Below, in pieces: positions 1 through 7,933 of a stretch of 64,000 nt of DNA; within the stretch, counting starts at the first letter, position 1, and every line of letters begins with the position of its first letter. The stretch lies in assembly GCF_900115555.1 (NCBI RefSeq), contig NZ_FOWX01000012.1, positions 1-64,000 of the forward strand, written 5' to 3'. A program made the translations under genes and the position numbers. This DNA comes from Pseudomonas borbori (GTDB lineage Bacteria; Pseudomonadota; Gammaproteobacteria; Pseudomonadales; Pseudomonadaceae). The notes beneath the pieces were generated by a model. It had not been told where the DNA came from. It did no database searches and saw nothing but the letters and a program-made list of their open reading frames with translations.

Positions 1-333
1 GCGCGCCCAGTCGAAGGCCACCGGCACATCGCCGTCGAGCAGCAGCTGGCCGCTGGCGAGCAGCGCCGCGATGCGTGGCTCGATCTGCGCCGGGTCGATC
101 TGGTCCGGCCAGTCGCCCATCAGGCCCATGATCACCGCCCGGTCGCTGCCGTGACCGACCCCGGTGGCCGACAGCGAGCCATACAGGCGCACTTCCACGC
201 GCCGCACCCGCGCCAGCAGGCGCCGCTCGCGCAGCGCGCCGACAAACAGCGCGGCAGCGCGCATGGGGCCGACGGTATGCGAGCTGGAAGGCCCGATACC
301 GATCTTGAACAAATCGAACACACTGATAGCCAC
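1..333 (-). CDS. sdaB: L-serine ammonia-lyase (serine dehydratase), N-terminal part
   Basis: Partial: 111 codons are visible and the frame runs off the left edge. The protein begins V(M)AISVFDLFKIGIGPSSSHT, the hallmark start of bacterial iron-sulfur L-serine dehydratases; the GPSSSHT.GPMRAA segment is the family signature. The enzyme deaminates serine to pyruvate and ammonia. The start is a GTG at 333 with CAGGAG a few bases upstream. In P. aeruginosa (recalled) sdaB lies beside cbcX, and the choline, betaine, sarcosine, glycine, serine route feeds this enzyme, so the location next to the Cbc genes fits catabolism of quaternary amines. The symbol rests on that synteny; the sequence alone does not separate sdaA from sdaB. 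Confidence 0.9.
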   Translation of the reverse strand, partial: MAISVFDLFKIGIGPSSSHTVGPMRAAALFVGALRERRLLARVRRVEVRLYGSLSATGVGHGSDRAVIMGLMGDWPDQIDPAQIEPRIAALLASGQLLLDGDVPVAFDWAR

Positions 334-784
334 AACGATCTCCTGCAGGCATTCCCGCTTTGCGGCCATCATCGGGATTTGCGCAAAGCGCAGGAGTCTC
401 ACACCGACGCGTTCGTGTCCAAAGCCGTCAGACCGGCAATCGAGGGGCCGAACGGGGGCGATTCGGTGCGGCGCTAGCTGGCGTCGCCTTGCCGCACCGC
501 CAGGCAGTAGCCGTTCTTATCAAACAACCTGAATGTCATTGATTTTATGGGTTATGACGTTCTTTGTGGGAGGGGCCGGGCGGCGTCTGGACGACGAGGG
601 ATCTCCTACGCCTCGCCACGAGCAGATGCGACGCCTGTAGTTCTGCCAGCGACCCGATGCGTAGGCAGCGACCCGCTTTCGGCGCAATGATCCGACGCCC
701 ATGCCCGGCCAGCAGCCGTTCGTCTCGCCAGGCTCATGGCCAGAAACCCCAAAGGGATCCGTCACTCGCCATATGGATAAGCCG
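334..784. promoter_or_regulatory. Divergent intergenic region between serine dehydratase and ChoX-type binding protein
   Basis: About 450 bp with no convincing gene. It must hold the promoters of both divergent genes. A perfect 10-bp palindrome TTTGCGCAAA lies at 378-387, about 45 bp upstream of the dehydratase start, and is a plausible regulator site (GbdR controls such genes in P. aeruginosa, but I could not match its motif confidently). Around 567-600 there is a TGTGGGAGGGG stretch resembling the dispersed repeat that also occurs inside recC. Confidence 0.4.
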
Positions 785-1723
785 ATGAATTTTCCCAAGC
801 ACTACCTGCTGGCGCTCGCCCTGAGCGGCCCGCTGCTGGCCCACGCCGCCGAACCCGCCAGCTGCGACCTGGTGCGTCTGGCCGACGTCGGCTGGACCGA
901 CCTGATCACCACCAACGCCGTAACCCGCCTGCTGCTCAACGAACTGGGCTACCGCTCCCAGGTCAAGCGCCTGTCGGTGCCGGAGACCTTCAAGGCGCTG
1001 CACGACAACGAGCTCGACGTGTTCCTCGACACCTGGCTGCCCAGCTCGGAGAAAGACATCCGCCCCTACCTGGACGACGGTTCGGTGGAGCTGCTGGCGG
1101 TCAACCTGGAGGGCGCGAAGTACACCCTGGCGGTCAATCAGGCCGCGCACGCAGCCGGCCTCGAGGACTTCCGCGACATCGCCAGATTCCGCCAGCAACT
1201 GGGCGGCAAGATCTACGGCATCGAACCGGGCAACAGCGGCAACCAGCTGATCCAGCAGATGATCGACAAGAACATCTTTGACCTCGGCGGATTCGAACTG
1301 GTGGAGTCCAGCGAGTCGGCCATGATCCTGCATGTCAAACGCACCGATCACCTGAATAAATGGGCGGTGTTCCTCGGCTGGGAACCGCACCCCATGAACA
1401 ACCAGCTGAACATGCGCTACCTGACGGGAGGCGATGACTACTTTGGCCCCAACCTGGGGGGCGCCACCGTCTACACCACGGTGCGCAAGGGCTTTGCCAC
1501 GCAATGCCCGAACCTCGGCCGACTGTTCAGAAACATGCGTTTCAGCCTGCAGATGGAAAACGACCTGATGGAGGCGATCCTCAATCAGAACACCACCCCC
1601 AGGCGCGAGGCCAAGGCCTGGCTGAAGGCCCACCCGCAGGTACGCGCGCAATGGCTCGAAGGCGTGACCCGGCGCGACGGCAGCGTGGCGGATTTGCCAT
1701 CGGACAGCAAAAAAACGCCCTGA
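785..1723 (+). CDS. ChoX-family choline/betaine-type periplasmic binding protein
   Basis: 312-residue ABC-transporter binding protein with a Sec signal peptide (MNFPKHYLLALALSGPLLAHA, cleaved before AEPAS). It is a paralogue of CbcX encoded 3 kb downstream. The aromatic box that holds the quaternary ammonium group in ChoX is retained: W37 (VGWTD), W84 (DTWLP), Y113 (KYTLAV) and W199 (LGWEPHPM). It probably delivers choline, betaine or carnitine to the CbcVW core; the exact ligand cannot be read. It is separated from cbcV by 660 bp, so it is probably transcribed separately. An ATG at 773 is an alternative start; neither start has a strong ribosome site. Confidence 0.85.
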   Translation: MNFPKHYLLALALSGPLLAHAAEPASCDLVRLADVGWTDLITTNAVTRLLLNELGYRSQVKRLSVPETFKALHDNELDVFLDTWLPSSEKDIRPYLDDGSVELLAVNLEGAKYTLAVNQAAHAAGLEDFRDIARFRQQLGGKIYGIEPGNSGNQLIQQMIDKNIFDLGGFELVESSESAMILHVKRTDHLNKWAVFLGWEPHPMNNQLNMRYLTGGDDYFGPNLGGATVYTTVRKGFATQCPNLGRLFRNMRFSLQMENDLMEAILNQNTTPRREAKAWLKAHPQVRAQWLEGVTRRDGSVADLPSDSKKTP

Positions 1724-2384
1724 AATTGAATTTTTTTCATTCCCCCGCAGCCCCCGGGATACGCCGGCTACACTTGTATCAATAGCTGAAGACCACGGCC
1801 GGCGCGGGTTTCAGCCTGGGTCGAGGGCTGAAAAGCCCTGTTATGGTTTTTCCGCCAGCGTCATGTCGTCGTCCAATACGTCAGAGTCGTAAACCGACAA
1901 TTGCCGCGATCCGAAGACTATATCGTTGAGTCAGCCGATTTCGTCGCTGCCGCCTCCAGAGGAGATGGCAGACCGCAGCCCCACAGCTCCGGACCGAATA
2001 ACAGATAAGCGCTGGCAGCACCTTTTGGCTGCCAGCCCAACAAGAAAATTTCGGATGTACGCGCATCTCGGTTCGAGATGTGAACTCCCAGGGATTGGGC
2101 TTCTCAACGCTGCCAGAGGGTTTGGAAAGCAGTTTGCACTACGGCAAGGCAAGGTTCACTCGCCAGCAGGCTCGAGCAGCGCCCATGACCCATAAGGTTC
2201 CAGGCGTGTGTATGGGTTGTGCCTGAGCGCCCTGCAACCCGTCCGGCAAACGATCTTCCAGCACTCGAAACCATGTCCACACCCACAGGCAAGTACAGTC
2301 GGCATCACCTGACGAACGCCCCGATGGCGCGCGGCAGGTTCCATGTAGCTGATCTGGATGTCTACTGAAGGGGAACTACCCATC
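1724..2384. promoter_or_regulatory. Long leader/intergenic region upstream of cbcV
   Basis: About 660 bp without a supportable gene on either strand. The short open frames here lack ribosome sites and recognisable sequence. It presumably carries the cbcVWX promoter and regulator sites. I see no clear terminator after the upstream binding-protein gene. Confidence 0.35.
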
Positions 2385-3581
2385 ATGCAGTCTGGAAAAA
2401 TCGTCGTCGAAAATCTCTACAAGGTTTTTGGCGCACAGCCACAAGAAGCAATCGACCTGCTCAAGCAGGGTTGGAGCAAGGACAAGATCCTCGCCGAGAA
2501 GGGTGCGGTAATCGGCGTCAGCGACGTGTCCTTCAGCGTCGAGGAGGGTGAAATCTTCGTCCTCATGGGCCTCTCCGGTTCGGGCAAGTCCACCCTGATC
2601 CGCCTGATCAACCGCCTGGTCGAGCCATCGGCCGGCAACGTCTACATCGACGGGCAGAACGTCGCCAAACTGCCGAAGAAGCAACTGATCGACCTGCGTC
2701 GCCGCGACATGAGCATGGTCTTCCAGTCCTTCGCCCTGATGCCCTCGCGCACCGTGCTGGACAACGCCGCCTTCGGCCTCGAGGTGGCCGGCAAGGGTCG
2801 CAAGGAACGCGAGAAGCGGGCCATGGAAGTGCTCAAACAGGTCGGTCTCGACACCTTCGCCCACAAGTATCCCCACGAGCTCTCCGGCGGCATGCAGCAA
2901 CGCGTCGGCCTGGCCCGCGCCCTGGCGGTGGACCCCTCGATGATCATCATGGACGAGGCGTTTTCCGCCCTCGACCCGCTCAAGCGCCGCGAGATGCAGG
3001 ACGTGCTGTTGGAGCTGCAGAAGACCCACAGGCGCACCATCATCTTCGTCTCCCACGACATTGAAGAAGCCATGCGCATCGGCACGCGCATCGGCATCAT
3101 GGAAGGCGGCAAGCTGATCCAGGTCGGCACCCCGCAGGAGCTGGTCGACAACCCGGCCAACGACTACGTGCGCAACTTCTTCGACACCGTCGACACCAAC
3201 CGCTACCTCACCGCCGGCCAGCTCAAGGCCGACAGCGTGCCGCTGTTCGTGCATAACGGCAAAGCACCGGACGCGCACACGGTGTCCCAGGCGCTGCAGG
3301 CGCTGGACAAGCACTATGCCTTCATCGTCGACGAGAACCACCGCTTCTACGGCTCCATCAGCCTGGAGAAAATCGCCCTGCTGGTCGAAGGCGGCCAGAC
3401 CATAGGCCTCGACCAAGCGCTGTTGAAACAGATCAGTCCGGTACCGGAAGACATGCCGCTGGATCAGGTGATCGGGCGTCTGGTGGACAACGAGGGACCG
3501 ATCCCGGTCGTCGACGGCAAAGGCATCTACTGCGGCGCCATCAGCAAGGGTCGCCTGCTGACCCGCATGCAGGGGGAATGA
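2385..3581 (+). CDS. cbcV: Choline/betaine/carnitine ABC transporter ATP-binding protein
   Basis: 398-residue ProV/OpuAA-type ATPase. Walker A GLSGSGKST is at 62-70, the signature LSGGM at 166-170, Walker B IIMDE at 187-191, followed by an SHD H-loop. The C-terminal ~120 residues form the CBS-domain region typical of osmoprotectant transporters. ATG 2385 is preferred over an in-frame ATG at 2358 because GAAGGGG lies just upstream and the protein then begins at the conserved N-terminus (MQSGKIVVENLYKVFG). The gene is followed after one base by cbcW and then cbcX. The order V-W-X and the neighbouring serine dehydratase match the P. aeruginosa Cbc locus. Confidence 0.93.
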   Translation: MQSGKIVVENLYKVFGAQPQEAIDLLKQGWSKDKILAEKGAVIGVSDVSFSVEEGEIFVLMGLSGSGKSTLIRLINRLVEPSAGNVYIDGQNVAKLPKKQLIDLRRRDMSMVFQSFALMPSRTVLDNAAFGLEVAGKGRKEREKRAMEVLKQVGLDTFAHKYPHELSGGMQQRVGLARALAVDPSMIIMDEAFSALDPLKRREMQDVLLELQKTHRRTIIFVSHDIEEAMRIGTRIGIMEGGKLIQVGTPQELVDNPANDYVRNFFDTVDTNRYLTAGQLKADSVPLFVHNGKAPDAHTVSQALQALDKHYAFIVDENHRFYGSISLEKIALLVEGGQTIGLDQALLKQISPVPEDMPLDQVIGRLVDNEGPIPVVDGKGIYCGAISKGRLLTRMQGE

Positions 3582-3582
3582 C

Positions 3583-4464
3583 ATGAGCGACAAGAAACTC
3601 GACCTGGGCAGCTGGGTCAACGACGTGGTCCAGCACCTGCTGGACAACTACAGCGGCGGCTTCGACAGCATCGGCAGCGTGGTCAGCGGCTTCTCCGAGG
3701 GCATCGAGAGCGTCCTGATGCTGCCGCCGGCCTGGCTGCTGATCGCCATCTTCGTCGGCCTCGGCCTGTGGCGCATCGGCGCGCGCTTCGCCGCCTTCAC
3801 CGCGGTGTCGTTCATCCTCATCGTCCTCACCGGCTTCTGGGAACAGACCGTGGTGACCCTCGGCCTGACCTTCTCCGCCACCCTGATCAGCCTGATGCTG
3901 GGCATCCCGCTGGGTATCTGGGCCGCCACCAGCGAACGGGTGGCCACCATCATCCGGCCGATCCTCGACTTCATGCAGACCATGCCGGCCTTCGTCTACC
4001 TGATTCCGGCGGCCATGCTGTTCGGCCTCGGCCGCGTACCGGGGATCATCGCCACGGTGATCTTCGCCATGCCGCCGGCGGTGCGTCTGACCAACCTGGG
4101 CATCCGCCAGGTCAACAAGGAAATCATCGAGGCCGGCCAGTCGTTCGGCTGCAACAGCCGCCAGCTGCTGTTCAAGGTGCAGTTGCCGAACGCCATGCCG
4201 TCGATCATGGCCGGGGTCAACCAGACCATCATGATGGCCCTGTCGATGGTGATCATCGCCTCGATGGTCGGCGCCGGCGGCCTGGGTAACGACGTACTGG
4301 CGAGCATCCAGCGCCTGGATATCGGTCTAGGCTTCGAGAGCGGCATGGCCGTGGTGTTGCTGGCGATCATCCTCGACCGCATCACCGAAAGCTTCGGCAC
4401 CAAGCAAACCGAGAAACGCGGCAGCCTGATCAGTTGGGTGAGCGCGAAATTTCAAAGCCAGTAA
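3583..4464 (+). CDS. cbcW: Choline/betaine/carnitine ABC transporter permease
   Basis: 293-residue inner-membrane permease of the ProW/OpuAB type. It has several hydrophobic segments and the EAA-loop region 'NKEIIEAGQSFGCNSRQLLFKVQLP' (quoted here in part only as EAGQSFGCNSRQLL), which contacts the ATPase. It starts one base after the cbcV stop, with its ribosome site GGGGGA inside the end of cbcV, so translation is probably coupled. With CbcV it forms the membrane core used by several binding proteins. Confidence 0.93.
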   Translation: MSDKKLDLGSWVNDVVQHLLDNYSGGFDSIGSVVSGFSEGIESVLMLPPAWLLIAIFVGLGLWRIGARFAAFTAVSFILIVLTGFWEQTVVTLGLTFSATLISLMLGIPLGIWAATSERVATIIRPILDFMQTMPAFVYLIPAAMLFGLGRVPGIIATVIFAMPPAVRLTNLGIRQVNKEIIEAGQSFGCNSRQLLFKVQLPNAMPSIMAGVNQTIMMALSMVIIASMVGAGGLGNDVLASIQRLDIGLGFESGMAVVLLAIILDRITESFGTKQTEKRGSLISWVSAKFQSQ

Positions 4465-4499
4465 GGCCTTCACTTCTCCATTCATACAGGACGTCATAG

Positions 4500-5444
4500 A
4501 TGAACAAGTTGAAAAGCATTGCCGGGATTAGCCTGCTGTCCTGCGCCCTGCTGCAAAGCGCCTGGGCCCAGGAGCCGGAAAGCTGCAAGCAGGTGCGTTA
4601 CGCCGAAATCGGCTGGGCCGACATCGCCGCCACCACCGGCGTGGCCATGACCCTGAGCGAAGGCCTGGGCTACCAGACCCGCAAGATCATGGCGTCGGTG
4701 CCGATCGCCTTCACCGGCGTGCAAAAGGGCCAGATTGATGTATTCCTCGGCTACTGGGCGCCCTCGATGGACCCGGTGATCGAGCCGTTCCTCAAGGATG
4801 GCGGAATCAAGGTGCTGCCGACCGCCAACCTGGAAGGCGCCAAGTACACCCTGGCGGTGCCGACCTATGCGGCCGAAGCCGGCCTCAAGAGCTTCCAGGA
4901 CATCGCCAAGTTCAAGAAGGAACTGGACGGCAAGATCTACGGCATCGAGCCCGGCAACGACGGCAACCTGCTGATCGAAAAAATGATCAAGGGCGACCAG
5001 TTCGGCATGGGCCAATTCCGCATGGTCGAATCCAGCGAAGCCGGCATGCTGGTGCAGGTGCAGCGCGCGGTGAAGAAGAAGCAACCGGTGGTGTTCCTCG
5101 GCTGGGCCCCGCACCCGATGAATACCCAGTTCGACATCACCTACCTGGAAGGCGGCGATGACATCTTCGGCCCGGACTACGGCGCGGCCAAGGTCTACAC
5201 CGTGGTCCCGGCGGACTACGAAGCGCGTTGTGCCAACATGGGCAAACTGCTGAACAACCTGCAGTTCAGCGTCGAGATCGAGAGCCAGCTGATGGAGAAG
5301 GTGCTGGAGAAAGAAGACCCGGCCGTAGTGGCGAAAAACTGGATCAAGGCCAACCCGCAGATGCTCGACAAGTGGCTGGCCGGGGTCACCACCTACGACG
5401 GCCAGGACGGCATCGCCGCCGTGAAGAAACACGTCGGCCTGTAA
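4500..5444 (+). CDS. cbcX: Choline/betaine/carnitine ABC transporter binding protein
   Basis: 314 residues with a Sec signal peptide ending at SAWA/Q. It belongs to the ChoX family. The cation-pi box is complete: W39 (IGWAD), W86 (GYWAP), Y116 (KYTLAV) and W202 (LGWAPHPM), with spacings of 47, 30 and 86 that closely follow ChoX of Sinorhizobium (W43, W90, Y119, W205 from memory). It lies 35 bp downstream of cbcW with AGGA before the ATG, completing the cbcVWX operon. It is the cognate periplasmic receptor for choline and possibly betaine or carnitine. Confidence 0.93.
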   Translation: MNKLKSIAGISLLSCALLQSAWAQEPESCKQVRYAEIGWADIAATTGVAMTLSEGLGYQTRKIMASVPIAFTGVQKGQIDVFLGYWAPSMDPVIEPFLKDGGIKVLPTANLEGAKYTLAVPTYAAEAGLKSFQDIAKFKKELDGKIYGIEPGNDGNLLIEKMIKGDQFGMGQFRMVESSEAGMLVQVQRAVKKKQPVVFLGWAPHPMNTQFDITYLEGGDDIFGPDYGAAKVYTVVPADYEARCANMGKLLNNLQFSVEIESQLMEKVLEKEDPAVVAKNWIKANPQMLDKWLAGVTTYDGQDGIAAVKKHVGL

Positions 5445-5536
5445 CGCCTAGCGCCGGCAATCCGCAACCACTTAAAGCAACCCTCAGCTGCGAGGCCTAA
5501 CGGTCATCGCCTGAGTCGTTGCGCCGAGATTTTTAC

Positions 5537-5552
5537 CTGTTGCCCGCAACAG
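5537..5552. repeat. Perfect inverted repeat between cbcX and the BetX-like gene
   Basis: CTGTTGC-CC-GCAACAG, two 7-bp arms around a 2-bp centre, 85 bp upstream of the next start. No T-run follows, so it is not an intrinsic terminator. It could be an operator for the downstream gene or an mRNA stem; no factor can be assigned. Confidence 0.4.
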
Positions 5553-5636
5553 AACCCGTAGGAGCCACGCGTTACCCAGCAAGACCCGCAATGAAAATCC
5601 ATCTGCACTGCTACTCACACTGACGGAGCACTATCA

Positions 5637-6494
5637 ATGCGCAACCTGAAGACCTTCTGCCTGCAAGGCCTCGGCGTCGCCGCCCTGGCCCTGGGCATGA
5701 CCACCGCCATGGCGGCGGACAAGCCCACCCTGACCATCGGCTACGTCAACGGCTGGGACGACAGCGTCGCCGCCACCCACGTCGCCAGCGAAATCCTCAA
5801 GAGCAACCTCGGCTACACGGTCGAGCTGAAAGCGGTCGAGCCGGCCATCATGTGGCAGGGCGTGGCCCGCGGCGACCTCGACGTCACCCTTTCCGCCTGG
5901 CTGCCGGTCACCCACGGCGAGTACTACGCCAAGATGAAGGACAAGGTGGATATCCTCGGCACCAACTACGCAGGCGCGAAGATCGGCCTGGTGGTCCCGG
6001 ATTACGTCGAGGCCAAGACCATCGAAGACCTGAACAAGAGCAAAGCAGCCTACGACGGCAAGATCACCGGCATCGACGCCGGCGCCGGCGTGATGCGCCG
6101 CACCGAAGAAGCCATCGAGAAATACAAACTGGACTTCAAGCTGATGCCGAGTTCCGGCCCGGCGATGGCCATCGCCCTGGCCCGCGCCGAGAAGAAGCAG
6201 GAGGCCATCGTGGTTCCCGGCTGGATTCCGCACTGGATGTTCGCCAAGTGGAAACTGCGCTTCCTCGAAGACCCACAGAATGTCTTCGGTGCAGCCGAGC
6301 ATATCGACACCGTGGCCAGCATGGGCATGCAAGCCAAGGCTCCGGAAGCCGCCGCCTTCCTCAAGAAATTCTCCTGGGGGCCAGAAGAAGTGGGCGCGGT
6401 GATGTTGGCCGTCAGCGAAGGCGTCAAGCCGGAACAGGCCGCCAAGGACTGGGTCGCCGCCAACCCCGAGCGCGTGGCCGGCTGGTTGAAGTAA
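5637..6494 (+). CDS. betX: Glycine betaine-type periplasmic binding protein (OpuAC/BetX-like)
   Basis: 285 residues with signal peptide MRNLKTFCLQ...TTAMA/ADKP. It belongs to the OpuAC/ProX family rather than the ChoX family: YVNGWDDS (W40), LSAWLPVTH (W88) and VVPGWIPHW (W196, W200) supply the aromatic ligand box. It resembles the lone betaine receptor BetX of P. aeruginosa, which works with the shared Cbc core; the symbol is by that similarity. GGAG precedes the ATG, it is separated from cbcX by 190 bp, and it ends in its own terminator. It is probably an independently regulated glycine betaine receptor. Confidence 0.8.
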   Translation: MRNLKTFCLQGLGVAALALGMTTAMAADKPTLTIGYVNGWDDSVAATHVASEILKSNLGYTVELKAVEPAIMWQGVARGDLDVTLSAWLPVTHGEYYAKMKDKVDILGTNYAGAKIGLVVPDYVEAKTIEDLNKSKAAYDGKITGIDAGAGVMRRTEEAIEKYKLDFKLMPSSGPAMAIALARAEKKQEAIVVPGWIPHWMFAKWKLRFLEDPQNVFGAAEHIDTVASMGMQAKAPEAAAFLKKFSWGPEEVGAVMLAVSEGVKPEQAAKDWVAANPERVAGWLK

Positions 6495-6515
6495 GCACGG
6501 CTACAGCAACAACGG

Positions 6516-6539
6516 AAAGCGGGCTTCGGCCCGCTTTTT
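6516..6539 (+). terminator. Rho-independent terminator after the BetX-like gene
   Basis: AAGCGGGC-TTCG-GCCCGCTT with a UUCG tetraloop, followed by a T-run. It closes the quaternary-amine transport cluster. Confidence 0.85.
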
Positions 6540-6690
6540 GGTTTCTGATATTTGTACTCGACCGCACCCCGGCAATTCGCAGGACCGGCTGGGGACCAGG
6601 AGCCACTGCGCCGAAAAGGACCACGTTCATTGCTCGGCCGGAACCCGCGCTAGAATTAATCCGCGCCCTTTTCCCTGCCGAGGATTCGCC

Positions 6691-7488
6691 ATGCAGCCTG
6701 CAATGCCGTTCTTTCGCGAGGCCGGTGCCGGCCCCGGGGTGGTCTGCCTGCACTCGAACGCCAGTACGTCGAGCCAGTGGCGGGCATTGCTGGAGCTCTT
6801 GGCGCCGCGCTTTCATGTGCTGGCCGCCGACTCGCTGGGGGCGGGGCGGAGTCCGGCCTGGCCCGGCGAGCGGGCGGTCGCGCTGCGCGACGAAGTGGCC
6901 CTGCTCGAGCCGCTGTTTGCCCGCGCCGGCGAGCCCTTTGCCCTGGTCGGCCATTCCTATGGCGCGGCGGTGGCCTTGATCGCCGCGCTCAGCCAGCCCC
7001 GGCGCGTTCGCGCCCTGGCCCTGTATGAACCGACCCTGTTTGCCCTGCTCGATGCCGAATCCCCGCCGCCGAACGCCGCCGACGGCATCCGCAGCACCGT
7101 GGCGATCGCGGCCGCGGCGCTGGAGGCGGGCAACCCGCAGGGTGCAGCCGAGTGTTTTATCGACTACTGGATGGGCGCAGGCAGCTGGGCGCGCATGCCC
7201 GAGTCGCGCCAAGGCCCTATCACCACCTCGATCGGCAATGTGCGCAGCTGGGCCGGGGCCTTGCTCAATGAGCCCACGCCGCTTACGGCCTTCGCCGAGC
7301 TGGATATTCCGGTGCTGTACATGCTGGGCCAGGACTCGCCGGCCTCCTCCCTGGGCGTCGCCCGACTGCTGACCCGGACCTTGCCGCGGGTCGAGATGGT
7401 CGAGTTCGCGGGCGTCGGGCACATGGGCCCGATCACCCACCCGCAGCGGGTCAACGAGACGATCTTGCGCTTTCTCGAACGGGTCTGA
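6691..7488 (+). CDS. Alpha/beta hydrolase
   Basis: 265-residue alpha/beta-hydrolase fold protein. The nucleophile elbow is GHSYGA (S89); a catalytic histidine is visible in GVGHMGP near the C-terminus and a candidate acid in LGQDSP. The N-terminus GPGVVCLHSNAS carries the oxyanion-hole region in modified form (HSNA instead of HG). ATG 6691 is chosen because of GAGGA just upstream; longer in-frame extensions overlap the terminator of the previous gene. There is no signal peptide, so it is cytoplasmic. The substrate is unknown and the neighbours do not define it. Confidence 0.85.
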   Translation: MQPAMPFFREAGAGPGVVCLHSNASTSSQWRALLELLAPRFHVLAADSLGAGRSPAWPGERAVALRDEVALLEPLFARAGEPFALVGHSYGAAVALIAALSQPRRVRALALYEPTLFALLDAESPPPNAADGIRSTVAIAAAALEAGNPQGAAECFIDYWMGAGSWARMPESRQGPITTSIGNVRSWAGALLNEPTPLTAFAELDIPVLYMLGQDSPASSLGVARLLTRTLPRVEMVEFAGVGHMGPITHPQRVNETILRFLERV

Positions 7489-7589
7489 GGCGACTCGGTG
7501 GAAAACGCTCCGCGGGTTTTCCAGCCTACCCAGTCCTGGCCCGCTTCGCCCTGTTCCCTGTTCCCTTCGGGAGCCGGCCCGATCGGTAG

Positions 7590-7820
7590 TTAAAAATGGA
7601 TCTCCGCGTTCTTGATCCCCAGTTCGCGCAGCTCGTCGATCAATTCATCCAGATGGACAAAGGACTCGACCTCCTCGCGCTCATCGACCAGGAAGTAACT
7701 TCTCCCCGCATCCTTCTTGAAGAACACGATCCACTCCTTGAGGTTGGTCGGGTTGGCGATCACATGGGTGTCGAAGGTGACGCCCTCGGCATGTTTGCTT
7801 TTAACGTCGTTACGGTTCAT
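7590..7820 (-). CDS. Small hypothetical protein
   Basis: 76 residues (MNRNDVKSKHAEGVTFDTHV...), acidic at the C-terminus (LDELIDELRELGIKNAEIHF), with no signal peptide or membrane segment. It looks like a compact alpha/beta cytosolic protein. I do not recognise the family. An in-frame GTG/ATG extension to 7871 is possible, but ATG 7820 gives a better N-terminus. It is divergent from the SulP gene and shares a 113-bp promoter region with a perfect palindrome. Confidence 0.65.
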   Translation of the reverse strand: MNRNDVKSKHAEGVTFDTHVIANPTNLKEWIVFFKKDAGRSYFLVDEREEVESFVHLDELIDELRELGIKNAEIHF

Positions 7821-7881
7821 CTCGGTCACCCGCTGGTTGGTGCTCGCGCACACCTGTGCGCTCAGTGTCAAAGAGGCGCTT

Positions 7882-7902
7882 TATTATCACCGCATGATAA
7901 TA
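7882..7902. promoter_or_regulatory. Palindromic operator candidate between small protein and SulP gene
   Basis: TATTATCA-CCGCA-TGATAATA: two perfect 8-bp arms around a 5-bp spacer, AT-rich in a GC-rich background, 31 bp upstream of the SulP start. The symmetry and position suggest a regulator site controlling one or both divergent genes. The regulator is unknown. Confidence 0.5.
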
Positions 7903-7933
7903 TCACGCACATCCACTGACCGAGGAGATCACC

